Assembly: GCF_028453695.1 (NCBI RefSeq)
Contig: NC_135777.1
Span: 22,468,796-22,532,795, forward strand
Direction: 5' to 3'
Source: Augochlora pura
Lineage: Eukaryota > Arthropoda > Insecta > Hymenoptera > Halictidae
DNA: 64,000 nt
The notes beneath the pieces are model-generated. The model was not told the DNA's origin, searched no databases, and worked only from the letters and a program-made list of their open reading frames with translations. Positions 24,150 to 33,857 of the stretch are shown piece by piece (position 1 is the first letter of the stretch; each line of letters begins with the position of its first letter). Position numbers and translations under genes: made by a program.

Positions 24150-24535
24150 ATTTGCGCCCTCCTTACCCCCTCCCTTATTCTCAATCTCTATTTTTTTCTC
24201 GTCCTTTGGTTCCTTTCTTCCTCTTTTTACTTGTTCTCCATTTTTCTGCATTTATGCCTTTTTCTTTCTATTTCTTTCTCTCTGTCTTTTTCTTTCTCTT
24301 TCAGTCTCTCTTTCTCATGCTCCGCCCCCCCTTTCTTTTCCAATTTTTTTCTCTCTTTTTCCAGTTCTTCTCCCACTCTTTTTATTTGTTCTCCCCTTTT
24401 TTGCTTCTCTTTATGCCTTTACTTTCCCATTTTCTCTCTCTTTCTCTGTACGTCTTTCTCTCTTTCACCTTTTCCTCTTTCTCTCTCTTTTTTACATCTC
24501 CCCCTCTCACTCTCTTCTCTTCACCAGCGCCCTCC
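24150..24535 (+). repeat. Long polypyrimidine tract (~385 nt)
   Basis: The plus strand is almost entirely C and T, with only isolated A or G bases. Common words are TTTCTCTCTC and TTCTTTTTC. The two frames across it (24152-24739 and 24231-24893) translate to Ser/Phe/Leu runs and reflect composition, not coding. Such tracts can form triplex DNA; that is general knowledge, not shown here. Confidence 0.9.
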
Positions 24536-24851
24536 CCGGCCGCCGCGAAATCGCACGAGCCATCGATTTCGATTAAGAGGCCCCGGCTCCGACGGCAGCC
24601 GTCTTTTGTGCGCGCGATCCGTCCGTGCCGGGCGCGCGCGTCGCGCCCGTGTGATCGCGACGATCACGGGGAGGATCCCCGCGGCCCCGTCAGACTTGGC
24701 GAGTCAATTTCACGCACGATTATCCAGCCGAGGTTTTAAAAGCGCGCTGGTCCAGAGAGGGTTGGAACCGCTCCTTATTAAACGGGACCGGTACTCGCGG
24801 CAACTTCTGCGGCAAGGAGGCGGCCGACGCAAAGACGAACCACACCGGATG
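24536..24851. other. Non-coding GC-rich sequence
   Basis: CpG-rich segment between the pyrimidine tract and a TTAA element. Nothing recognised. Confidence 0.45.
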
Positions 24852-25105
24852 TTAACCTTTTGCGCTCGAAGCCATTTTTACTCTAACTTTTAAATCTGAA
24901 GTAATTTTTCTGGCTTTACAGTATTTCCATTTTAGATAACAATGTATATTTTATGCGTATGTAATTGATTCTCATCATTTGTATCTACATAACATAACCT
25001 TAACAATATTCAAAATGCAAACTTTATTAGTATAAAGATTATTTTGCAACGTGACAGAACAATTTCACGGTGCCTCACAGTCACCACTCGAGTGCAAAGG
25101 ATTAA
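24852..25105. mobile_element. TTAA-terminated element (family 1), 254 bp
   Basis: The left end is TTAACCTTTTGCGCTCGAAG. The reverse complement of the right end is TTAATCCTTTGCACTCGAGT. It shares both ends and subterminal sequence with the element at 61092-61423: left GCCATTTTTA, right GGTGCCTC and GAGTGCAAAGG. The interior is AT-rich and non-coding. I interpret it as a piggyBac-like non-autonomous element. Confidence 0.75.
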
Positions 25106-26149
25106 TTTCTCCCGAGTCTCCCGCGCGCTGGAACGCGAGCGTTCTGCGCCGCTAAGTAATCGTTGGCCGAGTACGATAACAGTATAATGTCTATCAACGA
25201 GGAACGTGAACGCGCAGATTGCGAGAAAGCAATCGATTCGGCAGATCGAGATGGAAGGATCGAGATAGAATTCTCATCGGCTCGTTCGACGAAGAAGTTT
25301 ACGACCCGAAAGAGGTCCGTCATTTTTCTCGAAGCGAACGATAATTTCACCGGCGCTCCGAAAGGGCGAAACGAATTGCATTGTTCACGGCTGATCAAAT
25401 ATAAACGCGTTCTCCGCCTCTGTTCACGGGCGCCGATAGATTCGCCGTGGAATACGATTCGCTCTTTTACACGGATCCCACGGAATACTTTGTGTGCCCG
25501 AGGGGGAAGGGGGGTTTTCAGAGGGATGCGCGCAACACACCGATACACGCGCCGCCGGGGAAATGGATTTCCCGTGAAAATACGAGACGCCTCGACGGGG
25601 ATCGCGTTTGAAGCGCCGCGACGCCGCCGTCGCCTGCTACCGTTGCCGCGATTTCCCTTCGGCGCGACGTTTGTTCGCCGCCGGAATCGGCGACCATCTG
25701 AATTTCTGATTTTCCCGGTGTTTGTATATACGTGTACGTACGTATTCGAGCCGGAGACGCGCGTTACGCCGCGCGGGTAACGACGCCGTCCGGTCGGCCA
25801 ACCCGATTCCCATTCGATATTCGCTTTCTGCTTTCCCGATGTCCGACTCTGCTCGAGTGCTTTCGCCCTACAACTTTCCATTGTGCTCGGGAACCCTCTA
25901 AATAGTAACAGACTTCTCGAAACGCGAATTCTCGAGACGGCGGACTACCGACTCTCTGCGACTCTGTTCGTATCAGGTAATGCGCAGAATTGTTGGGAAT
26001 AAATGTTCCTTGGTGATCGTTCGGTGAATGGATTCTTTTGGTTCAATGTTTCGTTCGAGTTGCTTGGCTGGATAATGGTTGTTTATGGTGCGTTACGGAT
26101 CATTCGATTTTTATGGAAATTGCTGAAGGAGCAGGCTGTTATCAGAAAT
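25106..26149. other. CpG-rich block with the longest open frames; no gene supported
   Basis: A 259-codon minus-strand frame (25881-25102) and a 205-codon plus-strand frame (25163-25780) cover the same DNA. Both are Arg-rich, and neither has a signal peptide, transmembrane segment, repeat or domain I recognise. The minus frame terminates exactly in the TTAA of the neighbouring element. Being open on both strands is typical of CpG-rich DNA poor in stop codons. Coding status is unproven. Confidence 0.4.
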
Positions 26150-26330
26150 CATTTTTAGTCGAATAAATTCTTATTGAAATGAATTTTTACTGAAATAAAT
26201 TTCTAATCGAATAAATTCTTACTGAAATTAATTTTTATTGGAATAAATTCTTATTAAAATAAATTCTTACCGAAATGAATTTTAATTCGATCAGATTCCT
26301 ACTAAAATCAATTTTTATTCGACTAAAACC
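26150..26330. repeat. AT-rich minisatellite, ~19-bp unit
   Basis: Successive variants of GAATAAATTCTTATTGAAAT, about nine copies, with frequent single-base changes. Confidence 0.88.
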
Positions 26331-26913
26331 TAATACCGAGAAATTATTTACAGATTAGGTATTTATTCAAAATAAATCTTCCCCAATTTGAATCTTCTTC
26401 TGAACAATTTTCATTGGCGGAAATTAGTGCGAACCCTCTGACGATAAATATATCTATTTCCAGTAGAAACCACAAAAATCCTATCACCCATTTCGCTCGC
26501 ACAAACTAACAACACCGCCCTCGGTCTTCGAACGGTTCAAAAAATTATAGACGAGCATCGGATGAATCTTTCAAGGAAGCCGAAGCGAAAGACAGCTCGC
26601 GAACCGAGAGCGTAATAACTTCCCACCCCCGCTCGAGATGAAGTTTGGCGAAGGGGACGGCGCGAATTCCACCCCATCGGTCCGAAGATTTCCCCAATCC
26701 TACAGCGATAGTTTACAGAGCGACACGGAAAGTTTCGCCGATAGAATCAATGATTCAGCCGCTTGTCCACCCCCCATTTGTTCCGGGGGGGCGTTTCTCG
26801 CGATATCCGACGGAGATTTCAATTTCACCGATAAAGCGACCGAGGCTATCCGAACACAGTTTTAGTGCGACCGTGTTATTCTTCGAGTTGCTCGATCGCT
26901 TTTCCACGATTTA
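26331..26913. other. Non-coding sequence
   Basis: AT-rich to about 26450, then GC-rich. Frames at 26638-26865 and 26645-26965 overlap and are unrecognised. Confidence 0.45.
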
Positions 26914-27216
26914 TCAACCCTTTCGACGGGGTGACACTGAGTATACCTTAAACGTTGCTGAGTGAGTTATTTAATTATATTTTTCTCTACGAAATTGATA
27001 ACAATTTAAAACTAATTTTGCGTATATAATTATGCATTTCATTATAATGACTTTACTATACCATACTATACCATACTATACCATACTATACCATACTATA
27101 CCATACTATACTATACTATATTATACTATACTATAAAATATATATAATAAGAAAAATGGTACTTTATTTACGAAAAATTTCATTCGCTCCAAATCCAACC
27201 GTGCCTAAAAGGTTAA
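26914..27216. mobile_element. Possible TTAA/TCAA-terminated element, ~303 bp
   Basis: The left end is TCAACCCTTTCGACGGGGTG. The reverse complement of the right end is TTAACCTTTTAGGCACGGTT. The ends share the NTAACC-TTT core and a CGG a few bases inward. The match is weaker than in other elements, and the left flank is TCAA rather than TTAA. The interior contains the 10-bp array at 27051-27135. Confidence 0.45.
27051..27135. repeat. 10-bp tandem repeat (CTATACCATA)n
   Basis: About six perfect copies of CCATACTATA followed by degenerate CTATA copies. Confidence 0.95.
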
Positions 27217-27741
27217 AAGGCTGCCCCAATTTTGAAACTGAAACAACTTCGAGTTGAAGGGGTTGAAATTCGAAACCGGTACATCTCGTCAACCCTGCTC
27301 ATTTCTCGGATAACTTTATTCGATCTTCCGCGGTGCGCCTTGCGGGATGGAGTAGCCTCTCGAGACTACGGCCGGGGCAAAGGGTACCTGAAGAGTGCCC
27401 AGAGCGAAAAAGACAGGGAATATTTACCTGGAGGGTATCCACGGCATTCGCCAGAGATCCGGGGACGGGTCACAAAGCAGGGGGAGTAGGGGGGTGGTCC
27501 GTTTGCGACGTCGAAATGTATGGAGATCGACCATCGGGTTGCGCGCCGTTTGATTTACATCCCGTCGGGCGTTGCGATCGCTGGCGCGCAGGGGGGAGGG
27601 AGGCCGGACGGACGTTTTAAAGTGACCGATGAAGAGGACGAACCGGCGGCTAACGAAGCCAATCGTCGGCACGCCGGCGAGCGGAATTTATTACTCTTTC
27701 GTCGAAAGAGAAATTATTACGCGGGCTCTTCTTTCTCCATA
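27217..27741. other. Non-coding; includes a dispersed copy of the 39.6-kb repeat
   Basis: At about 27240-27275 the string GAAGGGGTTGAAATTCGAAA matches the unit of the array at 39590-40200 (GAAGGGGTTGAAATACAACA), so it looks like a lone, diverged copy. The rest is GC-rich without a recognised gene. Confidence 0.5.
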
Positions 27742-27773
<32 letters not shown>

Positions 27774-27780
27774 TCTCTCC
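27742..27780 (+). repeat. (TC)n microsatellite
   Basis: About 19 CT units with one CA interruption. Confidence 0.95.
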
Positions 27781-28214
27781 TCTTGCGCCGTCGTTGTCGG
27801 CGGTTTCTTTTTCTCGCCGCGGTTCTTCGTTTCCCCGTCGAATCGACGGGAAAACCGAGAGCAGGTGAGCTCCGCCGCCGCCATCCCCCGCGGCCTCCGG
27901 GTATTCTCTCTAATTATCGGGCCGCGACGGCCCGAGGGCCACCGGTTTTGTTTGCAAGTCATTAAGCCGACATGCTTGCGCGGGAAAAGAGACCGAGGCG
28001 CGCAGCTCGACGGGCCGCTGCGAAGCCGAGGCCGCGATGCCGCCGGAATCGAAGATTGAAATCGCGAATAATGAAAAAGTAAGGAGAAAGAATGGGCCGG
28101 GCCGCGATTGAAAGGAAGTCGCCGGGAATCAATCGACGCTGAACCGGCTACCGCGCGGAAACTTCCGGATCGATCCGCGCCGCGGCTCGAGTGCGGTCCG
28201 TTGTTCTCCCGATC
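27781..28214. other. Non-coding GC-rich sequence
   Basis: CpG-rich sequence between two TC arrays. A 179-codon plus frame (27520-28059) runs through the first TC array and is considered spurious. Confidence 0.45.
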
Positions 28215-28259
28215 GCTCTCTCTCTCCCTCTCTCTCCCTCTCTCTCTTTCTCTCTCTCA
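28215..28259 (+). repeat. (TC)n microsatellite, interrupted
   Basis: CT units with CCC and TTT interruptions over 45 nt. Confidence 0.93.
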
Positions 28260-28338
28260 CGGTTTCGAATTAACGCGCCGGAAAAGTCGGTTTCGGAGCG
28301 CGCAAGCCACGCGCCGCCGGCGTCGAACCGCTTGCCGA

Positions 28339-28347
28339 TATATAAAG
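28339..28347 (+). promoter_or_regulatory. TATA-box-like sequence, weak candidate
   Basis: TATATAAAG sits in an otherwise GC-rich block about 80 bp downstream of a (TC)n/GAGA array, a combination seen at some insect promoters. I see no clear initiator or downstream gene, so this is only a lead. Confidence 0.18.
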
Positions 28348-28883
28348 AGCCGAAGGGGGGATGAGGGAGGGGGGAGGGGGGCCCAAGAACAATGGGGAAA
28401 CTGGGCGCTCTCGGAACTTTGGGAACCGGCTGCGGCGAACGAATACCGCGGCGCCCGTTTCTTTGTGCGGCTTTCGGCATTCGGTTCGGCCGGTTCTCGC
28501 GGCGAACACGGCCTGCAATAATCATTTGCCGATAAACTTTGAAAGTAACTAAAAAACGGAGGTGGTAACTTTCATATCGTCTCGCTGTAAAAGCACCTTT
28601 GCCTCGTTGGACGAGGAATCGTTTCTCCCCTGGAAAACGATGCGAATTTTCCGGCCGAGCGACGACGATCAGGCCCGCGCCGTTCTTGTTGTGATTTATC
28701 CCCGGGAATATCGAGCGAAGTGCAGTAATGAAGTGAAGTCGGTATAGTAATGAGGGAAGTGCAGTGGGCGGCATTGGCGCGCGGCGCGCGGACCCGCATT
28801 AGCCCGGCCCGGCCACTACACAGCGTCAGTTTATAATTGCGCGACATTGTCATCGCTCGCTGTAACGGCGGGCGGCGGGGGGC
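28348..28883. other. Non-coding GC-rich sequence
   Basis: Contains G-rich runs near 28355-28382 and overlapping long frames on both strands without domains. Just before 28760 the string GAAGTGCAGT occurs twice (AGTAATGAAGTGAAGT repeats). No gene called. Confidence 0.45.
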
Positions 28884-28902
28884 GGGGGGGGGGGGGGGGG
28901 GG
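28884..28902 (+). repeat. poly-G tract, 19 nt
   Basis: Uninterrupted run of G, preceded by GGCGGCGGGGGGC, so the whole segment has G-quadruplex potential. Confidence 0.9.
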
Positions 28903-29088
28903 AGGGAGGGACGCGCGCAACGCGTACGTCCGACGCGCGTGATTGGCGTTGACCGCCTCTTCACGGCCAGCACACGCGTGCACATTACCGCCGGCGAATA
29001 TTTAAATTTAACGCGATTACGGCGCGCGCGGTCCCCGTTTTGCTTTAGCTGTCGTCCGCTGAATCCTGGCCGCCTGGCGATAGTCAAA
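28903..29088. other. Non-coding GC-rich spacer between two poly-G tracts
   Basis: CpG-rich sequence with an AT-rich TATTTAAATTTAACG patch near 28998. No feature recognised. Confidence 0.4.
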
Positions 29089-29096
29089 GGGGGGGT

Positions 29097-29133
<37 letters not shown>
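29089..29133 (+). repeat. poly-G tract, 7 + 37 nt
   Basis: Seven G, a single T, then 37 consecutive G. This is the longest homopolymer in the window. It may be a real G-quadruplex-prone tract or partly an assembly or basecalling artefact; it lies about 550 bp from the scaffold gap. Confidence 0.85.
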
Positions 29134-29134
<1 letters not shown>

Positions 29135-29272
29135 GGCACGTCTCGCCCGGCCGTTAATGCCGAATAATGCGACCGATAATTGCCGCCGCCAAGAATTAGC
29201 TCGCATTCGGAGCGATCGCGAGCTACGAACTTTCGACGGACGCGGGAGAACCTTGGAGAACTGTCGCTTGCT

Positions 29273-29477
29273 TCAACCCTTTTTCACCAGGGGGTTGGTA
29301 TTAGAAATTTGCTAAAACTGGGAATGATGGGTGACAAGGCTTAAGGTTTAATAAAGGCATTCGTTAATTAATATATACACATGGTGTATCGAAATTTAGT
29401 TATAAAAATGTTTCTTAGAGTCAGAAATATTATTTCAGATTTACAGTCGCCAATGGCTCCGAGTGCAAAGGGTTCAA
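29273..29477. mobile_element. Probable TTAA-type element with TCAA flanks, ~205 bp
   Basis: The left end is TCAACCCTTTTTCACCAGGG. The right end is CTCCGAGTGCAAAGGGTTCAA. The right end resembles family 1 (GAGTGCAAAGGG), and both flanks read TTCAA rather than TTAA. The interior is AT-rich and non-coding. Confidence 0.5.
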
Positions 29478-29680
29478 TCTTTTAAAACAGGACGTCTCGC
29501 AGTTCGAAATCTACCATATAATTACGAACAATATTCTTCAGTTTTAAATTGTAACAAAATTTGATTCGCCAGGTATCAAAGTATAGAAGCAACAATAAAT
29601 GACACGATAAATGAGATTAAAACTGGCTCCTTTCATCAGCGAAATTGCGGAGCCGAAAAGGAGCCAATTAGAATCCAGTT
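29478..29680. other. AT-rich non-coding sequence up to the gap
   Basis: Contains GGAGCC twice near the gap edge (GCTCC also at 29624). Nothing else recognised. Confidence 0.4.
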
Positions 29681-29780
29681 NNNNNNNNNNNNNNNNNNNN
29701 NNNNNNNNNNNNNNNNNNNNNNNNNNNNNNNNNNNNNNNNNNNNNNNNNNNNNNNNNNNNNNNNNNNNNNNNNNNNNNNN
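29681..29780. other. Assembly gap (100 N)
   Basis: Exactly 100 consecutive N, a conventional placeholder length, so the true gap size is probably unknown. Confidence 0.99.
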
Positions 29781-30540
29781 AGTTAATGTCTGGCTATATT
29801 ATATTTATAATATTAAATTTTATCTTATTTATAATATTAAGATTTATCGTATTAAATGCATATACCATGCGTTATTTTATAAAATATAAGAAAAATGATG
29901 TTCGCAAAAATTGGTGTATATTTTCGGGAGTTCTGATTACAAATCTAAATTGGAAATTTTCAAAAACAAAATGGCGGATGGGTTGTCGAAAAGATGTTTC
30001 GATTTTCGCAAAAATTGAGTCATTATTAAAGTACCCAATTCGTAAATCAAAAACTCCCCCCACCCCGACAACTTCGATTTTTCGGCTTTCGAGCTTTCGA
30101 GCATGATTTCGAGCTTTCCTATCACCGCGCGCGCCGGGAAAGGGAATCCGCAAGCCCTCCGCGTTGCGGAAAGCAACGGGTACCCGGAACAGCTCTCGAA
30201 ACAATGATTCTCCCGGCCGCGTGACACACCGCCGGAAGGGTAGGTCTGTTCCGGCGACACGCGAGCCGCCGCGACGTCTTTTGCGCCGACGGGGCTTCAA
30301 CCCTTCGGGGGCCTGCCACCCCTTGGGTTCGCTGCCTGGAACCGCGCCGGTTCCGAGAACGTTTCCGCGGCATTACGGTTTTATGGACCTTCGGACACTT
30401 ATTCCGACGCTCGCCGCGAAATAAATCAATAGCCTGGTCGTTCGCCGGCCGTCTGCTCAGACAATTGGTAATAAGGAGTTGGTAATGCGTTCGGGGAATT
30501 CGCGGGGAGCTCGGTTCGATGAAATGCGAACGGCTCGCCC
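29781..30540. other. Non-coding sequence
   Basis: AT-rich to about 30050, then CpG-rich. Contains AAAACAAAATGGCGGAT near 29964, a motif also present in the inverted repeat arms at 57.8 and 58.7 kb. Overlapping frames on both strands (for example 29872-30300 and 30122-30622 minus) are unrecognised. Confidence 0.45.
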
Positions 30541-30991
30541 TTAACCCTTTTGGTAGGGGCACGCTGTAAGCCGTGGCACTCTTGTACGAGGCGCCAAAGA
30601 TACGCAAAGAAGACTGACTCAATTTGTATGAAAATTGTCCTAAGTGTTAAATAAAAACTGTGCTGGATGACAGAAAGAAAACTTTACTAAACTATATCTT
30701 TCAGAAAATAAATATGACATTAACTATAGCACAGAAATTAAATCTACCATTCATCGCACCCATTAGAGATGATATAAAGATAAAACTCGCTGCAAGTAGT
30801 AACTTTCTGATCCACCGATGGCATGAACAATAAACAATAATTTACAATAAAGCTCGTCAAACTCCCGTTTCTATATCTAAGTAGTAACAAACATAAGCGA
30901 TCAAACGCGCGAAATCCGACGACGGAAAAATCGTTTCGATTTACGGCGCGACAATTTTCGACGTCGCCTCTCTGTCGCTGGCAAGGGTTAA
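30541..30991. mobile_element. Probable TTAA-terminated element, 451 bp
   Basis: The left end is TTAACCCTTTTGGTAGGGGC, similar to the element at 61551 (TTAACCCTTTTAGTACCG). The reverse complement of the right end is TTAACCCTTGCCAGCGACAG. Only the first nine or so bases match well between the two ends. The interior is AT-rich with no transposase frame. Confidence 0.5.
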
Positions 30992-31692
30992 TCACGTAGC
31001 CGGACGGTATCACTAATTCATCCGACAATATAGCAAGTTCAAAGCCACCTTTCCCGGCGCGGAGGGTCGCGAGCCTTTGGATCCTCCTTTAGCAGGAGCT
31101 CGTGAAAAGTGTACTTTTTCCACGCGTAGATCGTGCCGAGATAGGAGTCGCTGTTCGCCTTCGCGAAAGGGGTTGGCCGGCACCTTGCACTGAAAAAAAG
31201 AGAAAACGGCGACCGTGGCCGTTATCGCGACGCGGATCGCGCGAATATTGCTTCGCGAGAATAATAAACCGGGGCGAGGTGATTCCTTCCGGGCTGGATC
31301 GAAAATATTTTTCCAGACCTCTCTCCGTGAATCGTTCGCGCGGCTCGCACCACCACCCTCCCTCTTTCCTCTTCCCCTGCCCAAGAGCCGATTGAATATT
31401 TTCTATAGAACTCATTATCGGAAAAGTTGCCGCGCGGACCGAGAGAAACCGACCGGGCCCTCCGAGATGGTATTAATAGTTGATTCCGCGCCGAAACGAT
31501 TCGAATCGGGTCGACCGGAAGTTTCCCGTCGTGGCTCGCTACCCCCCGGTACCGGCCCCTCGGTTTCGCGACCACGAATTCTGTAAGAAATCGGCTAGTA
31601 TCTTAGGCTCTTGATTGGTAGGGGCTTCTTCGACGAGTTATCGGAATGCGGCGACGCGCGGATTTTGTATTGAGGATCAGCCTTTGAAATGG
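30992..31692. other. GC-rich non-coding sequence
   Basis: Overlapping frames up to 123 codons lie on both strands (31013-31586). No known domain. Confidence 0.45.
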
Positions 31693-31976
31693 AATTATTT
31701 TATATTAATGGAATTAATGAATTATTTTATATCAATGGAATTAATGAATTATTTCATATTAATGGAATTAATGAATTGTTTTATATTAATGGAATTAATG
31801 AATTATTTTATATCAATGGAATTAATGAATTATTTCATATTAACGGAATTAATTAATTATTTTATATTAATGGAATTAATGAATTATTTTATATTAATGG
31901 AATTAATGAATTATTTCATATTAATGGAATTAATGAATTATTTCATATTAATGGAATTAATGAATTATTTTATTGT
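31693..31976. repeat. 27-bp minisatellite, ~10.5 copies
   Basis: The unit ATTATTTTATATTAATGGAA plus TTAATGA is repeated about 10.5 times with very few substitutions (A/C in ATATCAATGG, T/C in TTTCATATT). Because 27 is divisible by three, the plus strand stays open and would encode a nine-residue MELMNYFIL repeat. I consider that a by-product of the period, not evidence of a protein. Confidence 0.97.
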
Positions 31977-32245
31977 TCAGTGGAAATATAAGTCTTGCTC
32001 CTCGAATCTATGTTGAGATTGAAATAGCCAAGGGAGGAATTATGACGGTCGAGAATTAATTCATTTTGGAAAATTTTCTGTTAAATTGAGCACGTCGTTG
32101 CAACAAAAAAAAACAGTTTTCAGACATTTTCAGAAGTTTTAAGAAGCTTTCAGAAGTGGTTAATATGTCAATAAAATTAACAGAAAGTGTTCAGCCGACA
32201 GCAAAAAATGTCATCGACTACAGATGGCACTCCTATACATGTCGA
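31977..32245. other. AT-rich non-coding sequence
   Basis: Contains a CAGAAGTTTTAAGAAGCTTT-like local repeat near 32125-32160. No gene recognised. Confidence 0.4.
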
Positions 32246-32282
32246 CGCCGCATGTATGCGGCGCTCTGTGCGAAAGGGTTAA
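32246..32282 (+). mobile_element. Right end of a TTAA-type element with subterminal hairpin
   Basis: CGCCGCAT-GT-ATGCGGCG at 32246-32263 is a perfect 8-bp stem. It lies just inside an end reading GCGAAAGGGTTAA (TTAA at 32279-32282). The left end was not found. Confidence 0.45.
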
Positions 32283-32390
32283 AAAGAAATTGAAATGACA
32301 AAAACCCCCCAGTTGCACCAAGGAAATGATTAATAACGAAAAAGTGTTGATCAACGTAGCTCTGAAAAAAATCGTAGTGCAAGTGGTTAA
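32283..32390 (+). mobile_element. Right end of a family-2 TTAA element
   Basis: ATCGTAGTGCAAGTGGTTAA at the right boundary is nearly identical to the right ends of the elements at 4581-4818 and 42640-42805 (CGTAGTGCAAGGGGTTAA). The left boundary is uncertain. Confidence 0.5.
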
Positions 32391-32506
32391 ACATACGTAC
32401 ACGTATACATGCTTGTGATACAAATATGTTAAAAGGGAGAAGAAAACAGGGAGACTTTAGTAAGTCCGACAGCTCCATCAACTTTCGCTCCAACTCTGTC
32501 GCGCCG

Positions 32507-32509
<3 letters not shown>

Positions 32510-32542
<33 letters not shown>
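32510..32542 (+). repeat. (TC)n microsatellite
   Basis: About 16 perfect CT units. Confidence 0.96.
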
Positions 32543-32547
<5 letters not shown>

Positions 32548-33023
32548 CTCGCAATCGCCGTTAACGGGGGAGGGAGGAAGTGGGGTGGTTCAGCGTCGAA
32601 AGGAGAGACACAGAGAGCGCGAGCGCGCCCGTTAATCGGCTCGCAAATTGCGTCGGCCGTGGAGCCGCAATATTTGGCCCGCGGACCGGAAAATCTTGGC
32701 CGGGCGGTGCGGGGTGGGGAGGGGAGGGGGTGGGGGGAGAGTAGCGCCGGCCCTTTGGCGACGGAGAACACTGTTCCGAGGACTTTCCGGGGTCCTTGCT
32801 GCGGAAGGAGCCGTGGCTCGTCTCGCCGAGGGGTTGCCGACGACGACGGCCGCCGCCAGCTCGATCGCCCGGTAATTTCCTTCTCGCGGTCTGCTTACCG
32901 TGCAATCGACTCGGTCAAAGGCGATGCCCATCGGCCGCCAATATAATTACGCGTCTATCGCGCTTGCATACGCGCCACGGGCTGCACCGTTGCGTTTGAA
33001 GTCCGGCCGGGATTGCCATTAGC
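32543..33023. other. GC-rich non-coding sequence
   Basis: Contains a G-rich stretch near 32700-32745 with several GGGG blocks. Frames are open on both strands. No gene called. Confidence 0.45.
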
Positions 33024-33056
<33 letters not shown>

Positions 33057-33058
33057 TT
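33024..33058 (+). repeat. (TC)n microsatellite
   Basis: CT units with one TGT interruption. Confidence 0.95.
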
Positions 33059-33635
33059 GCCTCACCCCACTTTCATCACCGACCCCGACACAAGGGGTCT
33101 CACCCGGGCAGAGTCGCGCGTCGAGAGACGACGCGAACGCCGACGCCACGGTACAGGGCCCCCGTAAAGAGCGAGAGCGCGGGTCGGTTATTGAAATTCG
33201 AAAATGATTTTATACCGAGTGACAGGGCAATAACCGGCGCTACGCGAGGCTTGACCCGCGAGGCTGACACGTGCCCGACAACCTGAATGTTTAATCGCGT
33301 CGTTTAGCTTTTAACCGAGGGCCGTGTCTTGCGTCGAAGTGGACGCGTCCGTCGCGTTAAGGGCTCGCACTGGCCGGCTAGAGTAATTTTATTCGAAGCT
33401 TTCCGTCGCGCTGGGTGAGCTGATGGTAGGGGTGTCGCTGGGTCAGTCGCTTCCAATGTCCGTCTACGGAGGGTGGTCGTTCTTCTTTCACATCTCCTCT
33501 GAGAATATTGTCCTCTGACAATATTTATCTATTTATTTACTATATTAACTACACTATATTTACAATATTTACTTGTTTATTATATTTATTTATTTTAAAG
33601 TTATGTCAAGGTTATGATAAAGCATTGAGTTTTAT
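33059..33635. other. Non-coding sequence
   Basis: GC-rich to about 33450, then AT-rich with tATATTTA-like repeats near 33525-33590. Contains an AAGGTTATG copy of the recurrent motif near 33608. Confidence 0.4.
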
Positions 33636-33857
33636 TTAACCTCCCAGGCGTTAAGTGAGTGGCGCCAATGAAAATTGTGATATAATTAACAAAATAACGT
33701 TGACATAATCAAAGACCCATCTGTTAAAAGCGTAACAATTTCACGAGTCACAAGACTCGATTCCACATGCATAAATTATACCAAGTACTATACTACAGCT
33801 GGTCAAAATAGCAATTTCGTATCCAAGCTTGAAATGGTTCCAAGAGCAAAGGGTTAA
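33636..33857. mobile_element. Possible TTAA-terminated element, ~222 bp
   Basis: The right end GAGCAAAGGGTTAA is typical. The left end TTAACCTCCCAGGCGTTAAG is only a loose match. The interior is AT-rich. Confidence 0.38.

Noticed and set aside
24152..24893. Two long plus-strand open frames (195 and 220 codons)
   Set aside because: They are made of Ser/Phe/Leu runs encoded by the polypyrimidine tract.
28074..28098. AAAAAGTAAGGAGAAAG, similar to the mariner-like end at 14830
   Set aside because: The similarity covers only about 16 bases in purine-rich DNA and has no TA-flanked context or partner.
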